DNA of 64,000 nucleotides, taken from contig MU867062.1 in assembly GCA_033725935.1 (NCBI GenBank), forward strand, positions 434,001 through 498,000, written 5' to 3'. This document shows, one piece after another, positions 52,637-64,000 of this stretch (positions within the stretch are counted from its first letter, which is position 1; every line of letters begins with the position of its first letter). This DNA comes from Cladorrhinum sp. PSN259 (lineage: Eukaryota; Ascomycota; Sordariomycetes; Sordariales; Podosporaceae). Under the pieces are notes generated by a model, which searched no databases, was not told where the DNA came from, and saw only the letters and a list, made by a program, of their open reading frames with translations. A program made the position numbers and the translations under genes.

Positions 52637-54297
52637 ATGTCCTGGCACAAGAAGGGTAACGAAGCTGTGCCTAGCAAGCTCCGCCCTGTAGACTCATTCA
52701 ACACGCAAGCCCCCCGAGGGCCCGTCACCCGTGCTCCTCGATCCAGATCCATCTGCTTTAGGGAAGCCGAGGATATCTTGCAAGACTGGAGAAGCAGTCG
52801 TTTTCGAAAGCGAAGTATCAGTACGAGCAATGCCTCGGATCTGGGCTTACCCCAAGGAGATGCATATTATTCGTCGGAAAGTTCACGACAGAGCTCCAAC
52901 TCGGCCGAGAGTAAGTAGCTGTGAAATTTGCCATGTAGCCATCAGCTCACGTCTCCAATCTCCCAGGTACCGACTCTGGTGAGAACCCTCTAATTGCAAA
53001 CAACTCGAAGAACCGCAAATATTTACTCAACCTTTCCGACTCGGTGAGGGCCTCGATCAAGTCCAACAAAACTTTAGGTCCCGATACCGAGAAACTGTCC
53101 GCTTTTCTTGATGCAGCTTTGGAGCAGGAGAAGCGGAAAATAAACCCCCTCACATTCGAGACGATCCAGTTCGCCCGCCTGGACAGATTGGTGACCGAGA
53201 TTCGTTACCTTAAGAATGCAAACCCAGTCCAGGCAGTAAAGGAGCAGGCCGACAAGGCTGATCTGCTACAGCAGTTCTGGGTAGCCAGATTCAAGTCCAG
53301 ATGTTGGGATATTGACAATTTGCGCAAAGCCCATCTAGAGAAGGGGGGCCGGCTCCAAGGCATCTGTCTCAGCAAGGCCGACTGGGTTGTTAAGAACAGT
53401 CACAAATCAAAGAAGGCAGACGAGTTCTACGTGGGGCAGTGGTGGCTGAACATTGCTTGTGCGCACCGTGATAGAATCGTCAACAGCGACAAAAACATGG
53501 CCACCATTACTCCCCACAAGGGCTGCACCATCCCACTGTTGGGGGGCAGGGAGGAAGTCATTCATGTTAACAAGACGATATATACCCTCTACTCCCGACC
53601 GAAATCACCGCTAACATGGCAACTGCTCTTCCAAGTGAACAAAAATGTCCGCATTCTCAGAGGCGATCAGCTGCGCAGCGCCCTGGCACCTAAGGCTGGA
53701 GTTCGGTACGATGGTGTTTGGAAACTGACAAACCTCAGCCCTGCGAAGCTCTACATGGATGCTTTTAATGGGTATGATCCCAAGCGGGATATCTATGAAA
53801 CCAGGTTTCAACTTGAACGCATCAATGAGCAAACGAGTATGGGGGAAGTGCTCAAGGTCCCAACGCCATCGCAAATGGACGACTGGGCGTTGTACCGAAA
53901 GATTGAAGAGGACAAGATCAAGCAGACGAAGGGGGTAGTTGAGGCATGGGGGCGGTCGAAGCGGGAAGAGCAGGAGGATCTGGAGAGAGAGATCTATAGG
54001 TCAAACGAAAAGGCTCGTATAGAATTTGATACCGAGAAACGGGAATCCCCGAAAAATAAGATTAGTTACGCTGAGGAGCTCATCACGGCTCAACCGAGGG
54101 AGAGGATGCGGGCGAGTGAGGGTGAAAAGCTGCTGGAGGTTTTGGTGCCGGAGAATGCCAATGGCGAGAACCCTAATGTTGCAGAGGACGGTACAGAGGG
54201 GAATGGCAAGAAGCCCGTGCTGGTGGAGGATGCTACGGAGGAGAATGGCAAGAAGCCTGAGGTGGCAGAGGACGCTACGGAGGAGAATGGCAACTGA
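52637..54297 (+). CDS. Degenerate SRA/YDG-domain protein
   Basis: Exons 52637-52910 and 52967-54297 with a 56-nt intron (GTAAGT donor, TCCCAG acceptor) give 534 residues. Residues about 245-365 line up with the SRA fold of UHRF1-type proteins: FYVGQWW (245-251) with the PVGxxW strand, CTIPLLGGREEVIHVNKTIY (278-297) with the SLVLAGGYEDDVD region, VRILRG (319-324) and GVRYDGVWKL (336-345) with the VRVIR...GYRYDGLY core. The GVHRP...GIHG segment that helps bind modified DNA in true SRA domains is absent. The N-terminal 90 residues are basic and Ser-rich; a charged coiled-coil-like stretch follows the domain (about 375-440). The C-terminus has imperfect repeats around VEDATEENGKKP. A nuclear chromatin role is inferred only. 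Confidence 0.68.
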
Positions 54298-57200
54298 ATT
54301 GAGAGGTTATGGAGCAAGAACTAGGTTTGTATTTTTATCAGGGCGGTATGCAGCTGTATTGATATGGCTATGTGGTTCCTCATTAGGCATGATAGAAGTT
54401 TGGAGTTGTCGATAAAGGAGTATTCAATGTACTCAAGCTCTTCATTCCACCTCAGCTCTTTGATCCTTCAAGCCCATCCAAGACAATTGATTCGACGCAT
54501 CTTGATCCCTCAGCTAGCAGTTTTAAGCAATTTCCATCTCTCTTTTATATGGTCCCTTTCTGCACCTATCAGTGTTTCTCATGCTTCCTTGATGAACCAC
54601 CTGGCTGATGGCCCTTTTCGATGAAACCATCATATGCCTTGAGATATTCGCTGAATAATCTCTAGTAAGGCAAATAACATTACTGAACGCATTACTTTAA
54701 TGTTGACTCAACTCATTAACCCGCCAAATCCGGTACAGAGAAGATACCGAGATCTCACGAAGTAAAGGAGGTATCAACTGAACCCTACGTTCACTCCGAA
54801 TTTGCAGCGTATAAAATCCCTTACTCCATCCGTCCCCGGCTCTTCCCGTTCCGGAATTTAGACGGAGACAGCGAGCACGACGACGATGATTGTGCGGGAT
54901 AGTACGGGACAGGGCGCGCCTGTGCGCAATAAAGAAAACGCAATCGCAATTCCGTCCGCGTAAAACCTGCTCCCGAGTCTGCCCTGCGCCCGCCGGATGA
55001 GTCCGAGTTTACGATGTCGCGTTGCTATACACCATTGGGAATAACGTTGCAGATGGATATCTAGAGGGTAGAAAACGGGACGGGAAGCGACAAGCCCTGC
55101 CCCAGGCAGCGATTATTCTCTCTCTACCGTTACCGAGTGAGAGTGAGTAAGTGTGAGTGAGCAAGTCGGGCAATACGATTGGCTGACATGCGAATATTTG
55201 GCATCTCGTCTGCGCCTCAGTCCTCCACACCCGTCGCACAATGGGGCTTTACGAAAGGGTGGTTTTCGCTCGGTGTTACCTAGGTGGTATTTCTGAAGTG
55301 GTAAGACGCCTTAGTGTGGAAAAATCTCCAATTGACTGGCTCGCTCGCTTAGGACTATAGAGAAGAGGGAATGCAGCTCCGGCAGGACGACGGAGGACGG
55401 GCAGAAGTGAACACGGAGCTGGGCTGTGCATTCTGCTTTCCTCCCGCTTCTGCTTCTGCATGATTGTAGAACGCCGACCGGATTCGGATGAGACACAACC
55501 AGCCCACACGAGGTTATAGGCGTCGATGGCTTCATGCAATTGCATTGAACCCGACAGCTTGTTTCTGTGGCTCAGCTGAAAGATAGCCATGTGGCAGGGG
55601 GCGGGGGAAGCTCCTCAAAAGAACCTCGCCTGGGGAACCAGAGGAAATTAAATTGCAAGCTATGATACCCTAGGTAGTAGTATGGTAAGGTAGGGGAGAG
55701 CTGAGGTGAGGTTAGTGAGCGAGGCGATCCCCATACGGATAAGCAAGAGCTTGGGAGCTCTCTCTAGCTATCTTGCTGTGCCGCCATGTGGGAAGTCCGT
55801 CCCAATGGTTCGGGTGTGCCCCTGGATTTCAAATGCTGACTCCGGTGGAGGAGGGAAAAAAAGGGGACGAGGAACGAGGGGGGGGAAGGAATTCATCATC
55901 AGCCCTATGAGTGGGGTTCATTACAGAGCGAATCAGGAAAGTCTCCGCGCCGGACGCTGAGTGGACTTTAGCGGCCGAGCTTCTTATCCAACCACAACCG
56001 TAGCCCCAACCCCGCACCCGCACCTTTGTTCCGCTTGCGAAAAGGATTTCCAGTTGATTGTCCGGAAGCAACCAGTAAAAACGCTGCGAGAGATCCGGTC
56101 GGGCGGTGCAGATTATTCCCGCTCTACTGCTGTCATGATTCTTCTCACAAATCATGGGATAATATCCGTAATGAACAAAGAGAACTACTCGGTGTCACAG
56201 TCCCACCGATGATCCGTTCCTGTCCCACCATGCCGGGGCCTAATGACTTCTACAACGTATCTGGGTCGGATTACTCGCATTGCTACGCGGTAAATGATAC
56301 ATGCCACCCGCTCGTTTAGTTGATTCATAATGATCATCATTGTCATAATCATCGAAACCCTCACCGCCTGAGATTGAGCAAGATTATTGTCCTCATTCAG
56401 ATGATATGCTCTCCTGCTCCCGCGGAGGAGAGGAAAAGACGGGGCGGTGCTATGCATTATTGCACAATACAAGTAGATATTCCGCGTGTGCGTAATGTAG
56501 TGAGTGTTTCGCGGTACTGCCATCGCCGAGATCGAAATTGAACGGGCGTTTGTTGAGGTGCGCACGTTTCGGAAATCTGGACGAAATGGTCTAAAAGCCG
56601 ATGCTGTGTGTTGTCCTCGTTTTGCCCGACTGTGCAATCGGCGCTGGCTTGTTCCCCTCATTACCACAATTCTAGTTTGTAAAATAGTGGTAACGCAAGA
56701 TGAAAAAAAAACCAAACCAATTACCAGCAAGCCCAATCTAGCCGGCCTCATTTACATGCCGTGAAAGCAATGAGGGCATCTTGTTATGTATGTTTTGAAT
56801 GTGTGACCTGATGTAATTCGATCACGGCCATCCACGTCACGGGCCAACAAATCCAGCGTTGTGAGGGGGAGTTTCTTGGTGGACGAATGTATGGATGCCC
56901 AGAGGGGAGTTGGATGATGACGGGGCCGCGCATTGCATTGCGATTCCTGATTCCTGCCCGCCCTCCGTATCTGTCAAGAGTAAAATGACTCTTACCGCAG
57001 AATGATTAAAAAAACGGGAACAACAACAAAAAGCGAAAAAAGGGCGCACGCCTCGGAATTAGAAATCAGATCGAGGTTGCTTGCATTAAAGCCATCGGGT
57101 TCAGGTTTGATTACAAGCGTGAAGAATAGAGAAGCCGAAAGAACTGCGAGACTACGAAACGATGTCCGGTCGCTTGACTGGATGATGGAAGCCAAGTTGT

Positions 57201-58047
57201 CGCTGATTAACAATCAATCACCTTGATGCAATCGACGGACGGACGGATGACAATGGCAGACAAGCTTCATGCGTCCCAAAGTCAGAGACCGGATTCATCA
57301 GCGTGCGACGGGTTTATGTTGGAGCATAACTCCGTTCAATGAGCGGCGCAGACTCATATGGTCGAAACGGGCTCGCGAAGCCACAGGCTGCCTGAGCAGA
57401 TGAGTTGGCTCGCAGCGACGGCCTGAACAAATTGGCGAAACTGTGAGAGCTTCACCGCTGCGGCGTTGCTGTACGATACCACGTAAAGCTGCCGTTTTGC
57501 CTGACCAGCCTAACCCAACGGGGACATTTTCAAAGCTGCAAGGGGGCGGGTGGGGACCGTGGGTTCGCTGGGCTGCTTGTCGGATTTCGGTTTTTGTCAG
57601 CTGCTGCGGATGAGACAGCAAGAACCTTGTACAAGTGACCTGCGGTGTCTTGGACGGAGCCGAACACCAACAGGAAAGAGACGGTCAAGGGACCCGTTTC
57701 CATCCAGGGAAGGTTTACAAAAGGAGACTTGGTCGCCCATCTGTCGTCCTCGTCCGCTCCCCTCAGAGACTCGACCTAGTAATCATCACCAGCAAACATC
57801 ACTTCGACTCTGACTACTTTGCAAAAGACAAGACTCACTTGAACAAGAAGAGTTTGTTGTGTCAGTACAAGAAAGTAGCTTGACACATACACACACACCC
57901 CGCACCCCACTACATACACACCCCAGTCCCTGCCTTGCAAGCTGCCTGGATTGGATCCATCCGGTAATCGGCTCTCGGTGCCTTGACTCACAAAAAATAC
58001 GCCAAAAGCAACAAATATTAGGGAAGCCTTCTGTCACTTTCGACAAA
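54298..58047. other. 3.75 kb gene-free region upstream of the acidic hypothetical gene
   Basis: No ORF over about 190 codons and none with family motifs. Composition is mixed, with short purine tracts (about 55853-55889) and TCATNATCAT-type stretches (about 56325-56354). The last few hundred bases probably form the leader of the next gene (CA-rich segment 57884-57926). Confidence 0.45.
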
Positions 58048-58866
58048 ATGTCTTCTCACTCCCAAAGACCTCAGAGTGCTTCACAAACACAGTACTCAGC
58101 TCCCACATCGCCATTCAAGCTTCGACCCGTCCAGAAGATGTCGATTGCCCAAACATACTTTCTTGCCCACAAGGCAAGGGCCAAGCTCTCATCCGAGGCT
58201 GCCCGCCCAGACCACAACCTGCGCCTGCTTGTCGGACACGCCAACCTCCTCGACTCCTTGATGCTTGACCTCGCCGAAGCCGAGAGGGAACAAGAGCTTT
58301 GGTTCCACCAGTCCGTCCGCGGCGCATCATCAACACCCGCCGAAGAGAGACACGTCCAATGGGCCGACAATGTTGCCGTCGAGGAGCCCGAGCACGACTG
58401 GAGGGCCGAGGATGTCGAGAGCTCAGACTCAGACTCAGACTCAGACGACAGCTTCGACGAGGAGGATGATGACGAGGACATCGAGATGGCTGACGCAATC
58501 TCCCTTCGGAGGATACCTTCGCACCCCAACAAGAGCTTCCAACACCACTACAACGACGAGGAGGACTTTGACATGGACGATGAGGAGGACTACGAACAGC
58601 TTTCGCTCCAAAGAATCTCATCACACTCCAACACCTCGCCATCATCACCACCAGAGCTGGATTCGGATTCGGACGAGTCAACGGAAGACGAGCCAATGCC
58701 GCCGTCGCCACCCACGACCGCCATGCCTACATTCGAAGACACCAAGAGCAGCCAAAACACCCCACCATCACCAACCAGTGTGGACAAGGACTCATTCTAC
58801 GAGGAAGGATACTACCTCCCACCTCGAAACTCGGCAAGACTGGTCACAGCGATATCAGTGTATTAA
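58048..58866 (+). CDS. Acidic fungal protein of unknown function
   Basis: Intronless gene of 272 residues; the frame is open upstream, but 58048 is the first suitable ATG (ACAAAATGTC). A conserved-looking helical part spans about residues 25-95 (KMSIAQTYFLAHKARAKL, HNLRLLVGHANLLDSLML, LAEAEREQELWF). The rest is highly acidic and Ser/Pro-rich, with an SDSDSDSDD tract from a GACTCA hexamer-like repeat (58424-58447), DEEDDDEDIEMAD and DEEDFDMDDEEDYEQ. SLRRIPSHPNKS and SLQRISSHSNTS are an imperfect internal repeat with a possible basic-directed kinase site. It has no membrane span or signal peptide. I do not recognise a named family. Confidence 0.72.
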   Translation: MSSHSQRPQSASQTQYSAPTSPFKLRPVQKMSIAQTYFLAHKARAKLSSEAARPDHNLRLLVGHANLLDSLMLDLAEAEREQELWFHQSVRGASSTPAEERHVQWADNVAVEEPEHDWRAEDVESSDSDSDSDDSFDEEDDDEDIEMADAISLRRIPSHPNKSFQHHYNDEEDFDMDDEEDYEQLSLQRISSHSNTSPSSPPELDSDSDESTEDEPMPPSPPTTAMPTFEDTKSSQNTPPSPTSVDKDSFYEEGYYLPPRNSARLVTAISVY

Positions 58867-61800
58867 TAATACCGAACAACATTACACTCTTATCTCTTTT
58901 ATCTGTTTTGTATTGGGTGCGGCGTTTTGAATACCACGAAATGATACCATCATCAGCGATTTGGCTATCTGCCACTGGATTTTTTTTTTTGTCATCATGA
59001 GCGGAGAGCAATTTCATTACCCACAACAAAAGTCTTTTTTTCTATGAGCATTATCAGGAGGTTGTTTGTACAACAGACATGCACCACTCAATAATGAGAT
59101 GGAGCACAATGGCATTGGAAGGAAAATGAGCAGGATTTCATTTTTTCATCTATTTACTCTACTCTTTTGTCATGATGGGAGGAAGGAAACATATTAGGAC
59201 AGGATAGCTTTGCACACCTCGCTCCCTTACGAGGTTGAGCATGGATGAAGCTTTGGAAACAATAAATATCAATAAGAAATTTTTACTATCAACATACACT
59301 TTTCTCCAATTCTACTCTGCAATGTAAACGCTGTGAAAAAGAGGGGTGCGAAGCCCGTTGCGTATAATTGACATCACCATCCCGTCCCCCGGATCGTACA
59401 CTCAAAAAGTAAAGTTTGCCTTGGTTTAGGATGCCGACGGAGCGAGCTCGGCACAAAAGATTGAAGGCAAATGGCGAAAAGGAGATCGGTTCCGAAGTAG
59501 CGGGCGGATGTGGATGTGGAGGGACGGGATGGGATGGGATGAATGATTCACATGGCATCATACATGTTTTTCTTGGCATTTTCAGCGGTGCTTGGACGCG
59601 GACCGTGCTCCTCCTCATGTCCTGGGCTGTCCTCATTCATCGCCAGCCTCTTGGTCAAATACTGCTAAATACTGTTGACCAGCCGATCATAAAAGTTGCA
59701 ATATCGTTGAGACTTTTCGAAGTAGATTACTATACTACAATGAATTAAGTTTAAGGGGGTTGCAAATCAATGTGTAAAGTGAGGACATCGCAATCCGCCT
59801 TTGTTGATGAGAGCTTGGAAAAAACCAGGCACAGGGATTTTGGAGTAAAAAGTGGAGCGGAGCGTAGTGTACTCGGGTGTGGAATTAGTGAATTTAGCGA
59901 GAGAGCCGCTATGCGGTGCGAGCGGTCTGGGGAATTTTTTTTTCTGTCAATCTGTCTGGTGGGTACCTGGTTTTGTCTTAAACAGAGCCAAACCTTGTCT
60001 CTACCTAAGGTCGGGGGGTGCTCGGGTCGCGAACGAATGAGATGAATGAGAACGGGATGAGTATCAGACTTGGCTGTTTCTTTGGTGATCGACATTGCTT
60101 TCTGAATCAGGGGAGAGAGAGACAATTGAATACGTGGAGAATGAATAAACGAATGATCCTTTTTTTTGTTTGCTTGCTGCGTACTGCGTAAGATTTGTTG
60201 GGAGGGAGCCTGGAGAATGTGAGTGATGGGCAGCAATGCGATAGGTGGGCTCGGTGTGGGTGATGAGGTTCATCAACGACAGCGCACGCGACAGCGTAGA
60301 CATTGAATAAATTACAAATCTACCTATCTCACAGATTATCTAAGGAAAAATTTCTTGGATGTGTTGTTCCCTTGTTGGGTTCGGCTGTTGATGAGGCAAG
60401 GCAGAGTTTCAATTTCACACTAACCTCTGTTCCCCAACAAACGGAAAACGGAGACATTCAATTTCCACATTTTCTTTTTTTTTTCGCCTATCTTTTGTTT
60501 GCTTTTTGTGATGATACCGAGAAGTCTCAGGAATTTGTGACCGGGACGGGGTCCGGGAACGGAGCACACGGGAGGATGCCAATGTGGCCCGGCTGGTTGG
60601 GCCCGGCGGCACCAGACCATAAAACAAAACTCTTGTATGAGGGTTGAACAAAGAGGTCTGTTTCATCAATAGATAGAAACAAAGGGGATCACAAAGTAAA
60701 GTTGAAACAGTTATGATAATAAGGTCCGTCGTTCCTGGGGAAGACCAGGGGGAATACAAACAAACAACAACGCCAATTGATGATCGATCTGATCGATCTG
60801 CTCGGGATTCCCCCCTAGGGTGTGTCGGTTGTCTGGGTTGAGTTAGGGTGGATACAAAGAAGACTGATAGGCGACATGGATCATGAATGAAGCCATGTCG
60901 CGCTATCAAACAACGCATTGCTTCGTTGGCGAGATCGCTTTTTTCTTGGTGGATGCGGGGGAGGGGAACTTCACGATATTCAATACACACCGCAACGCGA
61001 GCGTAACCTGAGCGACGGAGCTAAGGTATGAGAAGTGGGCTTTTTCTGCAAAAAAGCAAAGTGAAGAAACCATCGATACCTAAATTCGCGGGGGAGGAGA
61101 AGAAGAGGGGCTAGACTACCCACTACATACCTGATCCCAGTTTGCCCAACTGGGCGTTCAATTGAACACCACTTATCCGTCGACTGACCGACGACACAGA
61201 CGGGACCTTTTCCGCATTCGATGTGACTTCCGGTCAATTGGTCCGCCGGTCGGCGGTGGTGGTGATTTTTTGATTTGGTGGCTTGCGGATAAGGCTGCGG
61301 GGCGCGCACAAACACACAGGCACGGGCGCCCAAGGGACTGGAACCTTTTTTTTTTCTCTCTCTTTTTCGCTTGAGGTGGATGTGTAACTGTGACAGTACG
61401 GTAATTACCGATTTGATCCAAAGTGGGATTTTGAGGGGGACTGTGGAGAGAGAGAGCGAGCCTGGATAACGTCAGCTTTTGGTTTACAAAGTTTACGCCG
61501 CAATGCGGATATGACCGTTTGAACCGGGAGTTGTTGAAGAGAAGAAGCATGATAAAATCATTTACCCCAGTTAATGCTACAAGAACTTTAGATCCCTGGA
61601 ATCCAGAGAAAGACAAAGTTCTTGCGCCCCAGCTTCATTCCAAGCCAAGACATACCGGTAGTATTGTGTGCCACATTGGCATTGGAGCACCTCTCCGTTT
61701 TCATGATTGCCTTCCAGAAACGGCTGTCCGTGTGCACAGCCTCAGGTTGTTTCTCGGTGCCTGTCTGGTGTTGTCGTCGTCGTCGTCGTCCTACGTACCC

Positions 61801-64000
61801 CCAACCTCGCTGGGCATCACAAATTCCATGTTGCAAGGTTCCATCTGTGAGTGACAGAAACAGGGCGTGATTCAACCTAGGAACACGCAATATCAACAAC
61901 ACCGCCATGGTCCTAATATGCACGCAGAGGTGGATGGCGTCTCGTGATGCATTTCTTGATACGAAAGGAACCGGCCTTAACGGACTCCGGACCCCAAGCC
62001 GACCGACCCCTATCATCTCCTGTACATACCTTACCCCTAACCCCAATGGACCCCAATCAGCCCCCAGGTACCATCTCCCCGCTTTGTAGGGACCTTCCTT
62101 CGCCGTTTATCATTCTCCGCTTTCATCTACCAGTCGTTGTAATCCAAGTGAAATCTGATATAATCCCGAGCGTTGGTTCCGCGGGCGCCGCCTTGTCAGC
62201 GATAATCTCTGCGTGTGCCAGTGGAGGAGTGACCACGGCACTCCGAGTTTCCGGGAGATAACGTGGGGGTGTAGTAGTGGTCCTGGTTACGCCGTGGTGT
62301 GCCACACACTCAAATGAACCGAGACCACCACCACAGGGGCATCACGGGCCTCAGACATTAGGACCTGTCAAATCAAAACATGTCCTCGAGGTCTCAAGAC
62401 CGTCAGTTGACCTGAAGTCTCAAGGCCACCATGTTTTAGGGCAATAGGACGTTGTATACAACATGGAAACAATGCCCCCTTCGTCTTTGCTGATCCTTGA
62501 TCTCGATACAGTAGATGTAGCTCATGATCATATCATGGTACCGTCCGCCGAGAAAGTCCTATAGGAAAGCGCAGACAGAAAAAAGACCTTGCATACGGCC
62601 GCTGTTGACCTACACTTTTGTCCAATTTACCCCATAGTGTAAGTCAGCATAACTGATGCGCACAACATGATAGACCCTCCCTACTCATAGTATCAGCCCT
62701 ATCCCTTCCAGGTAACAAGGTCCAGGGCCGGCAGGGGAAAAGGACTCGAGGGGAGTCAGAGTCCCAGTTACACACACCGTTTGTTGCGAAGCGAAGCAGA
62801 CAAGCGGCGGTCAAGATACGATAGGTACTATGGGGAAAATTGCGGGAAGGGACGTTTAGTGTAACGGTCAGGTCAGTCATGTCAAGATGATCAACACTGA
62901 GTGGAAAGAGATGTTACGTTCCCACCATCTCCAAATCCTGCATCGATCACATCAGGGTCATGAGTATAAACGGATATGTACATGCATGATTGGCAGGTTG
63001 TGTTCCATTGGGGTATGAGTGATGGAAATGATTTAAACAGCCGATCCGAACGCGGCAGTGTTCATGTAGGTAGGGGTTTCAGTGAGAAAAAGGGTGCCGG
63101 GTAGGCAGCCGAATTAATATCGAGAGCGGTGAAGGCTTGTACTTTGGTATCTTCTAACCTGCGACGTTGCTCGGGTACGACAACGATTTTACATTTGACA
63201 CCTGTTTGTTTTCAGTTTGCGCCTTGTCCCCGTGGCATGCATACAAAGTTGTTGCCTTACGCAGGGCTGCATGAGGTGTACACAGGCTTGTATGAGGTGA
63301 ATCGCTACGTCCTTGCATTATGAGAATGAGTCTCAAGTCATGCGACGAGGCAATTAGACACAAGAGACAATTAAAACACGCACAGCCTTGTTTTTCGTTG
63401 CCCTAAATTTGATGCCTCATTTGACAAATGGGACATGTGGAATTTCCGGCGTGAGTCAACTGACGCAGAGACAGAATCATAACAGGTACGCGACCCGAAC
63501 CCGTTCCCGTCCGAATCCGTTGCGCGAAGGATATGTGAGTGGTGGGCTCTCAGTCATATCCAAATCGTCTCCCGGTCCCTGCCGGATGGTATGTGTCTGT
63601 GTGCGGGCGCGCGAATTGTAATAGGGAGTTCTCTCGGGATCGACATCTTTCATGGGGGTTTGTCATCCCGACTTCGGGAGAAGCGTTTGACAAATCTGGA
63701 TAAAGATCAAAATAATCTTGTTGTGTTCCGTTTTGAAATTGGATAGGTTAGAAATGTAAAAAAAATAAAAAAATAATGATAAAATAATTTAAAAATGGGC
63801 TTTGTGATACCCGTCCGCCGGCGTATCGCCGCGGATTTAATTGTCCAACTCTTTGTCAGCTTAAGTTATATCCGCATGTCTTTATACGTGCAACCGTGGG
63901 AAGCTAAACATGTGAGTAATCCATCACAAAAGATTATCGCCAAAACAGGAACTTAATGAACCCGTATTTTGAAACATGACTGTAAAAGAAGAAAAAATAA
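58867..64000. other. 5.1 kb gene-free stretch to the window end
   Basis: No supported coding region on either strand; the longest ORFs (about 190 codons) have odd composition and no splice support. It contains tandem GATCGATCT near 60781-60799, a GTC run (61770-61790), teloboxes near 60842-60848 and 63399-63406, and an A/T-rich patch (63751-63795). It could hold distal regulatory DNA, an untranslated RNA or simply spacer. Confidence 0.45.

Noticed and set aside
56185..56751. 188-codon minus-strand ORF in the gene-free 54-58 kb region
   Set aside because: Low-complexity and lacking domain or splice support; overlapping ORFs occur on the other strand.

Overview
The window is nuclear DNA of a filamentous ascomycete, most likely a Sordariales member close to Neurospora or Sordaria. 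The proteins are of that type. Genes carry few, short introns (mostly 53-80 nt) with GTAAGT-like donors and CTAAC or CTGAC branch sites, and long gene-free stretches with simple repeats separate them. All assignments come from reading the sequence; no database search was run. Exon joins were chosen by splice signals, reading frame and family motifs.

Layout. 0-7 kb: Vps72/YL1 (SWR1 complex), mitochondrial cysteine synthase, a mitochondrial PPR-like protein, and the mitoribosomal protein bL19m, the last two diverging from a 315 bp promoter. 7-20 kb: a TRK potassium transporter, a RING/zinc-cluster/SH3 protein and a VPS9-domain Rab5-type GEF, with gene-poor DNA between them. 20-31 kb: a 3 kb empty stretch, a Zn2Cys6 transcription factor, a D-2-hydroxyacid (2-hydroxyglutarate or lactate) dehydrogenase, proteasome subunit alpha-4 and a CHY zinc-finger protein. 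31-42 kb: the XPB/Ssl2 helicase of TFIIH, mitochondrial enoyl-CoA hydratase, Rer1, Paf1 and a family-90 glycosyltransferase. 43-46 kb: a ribosome-related block with rps22 and rps12 diverging from one promoter, plus a Par14/Pin4 parvulin with a telomere-repeat-like box upstream. 47-54 kb: a CLC-type chloride transporter, a neurochondrin-like protein and a degenerate SRA/YDG-domain protein. 54-64 kb: mostly gene-free DNA around one acidic protein of unknown function.

The genes are mostly housekeeping and do not form one metabolic cluster or a mobile island. I saw no tRNA or rRNA gene, recognisable transposon or CRISPR array. Shared themes are transcription and chromatin (Vps72, Ssl2, Paf1, SRA-like), mitochondria (cysteine synthase, PPR-like, bL19m, enoyl-CoA hydratase, 2-hydroxyacid dehydrogenase), ribosome production (rps22, rps12, pin4) and membrane traffic or ion transport (Trk, VPS9, Rer1, CLC).

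The best leads are unusual gene structures and domain combinations: a 7-nt microexon in the proteasome gene; a 57-nt in-frame intron in the CHY gene that switches between a zinc ligand and a hydrophobic N-terminus; a likely GC-AG intron; an SRA domain that has lost its DNA-binding signature; and a RING protein ending in an SH3 domain. I did not find a clearly novel multi-gene system.
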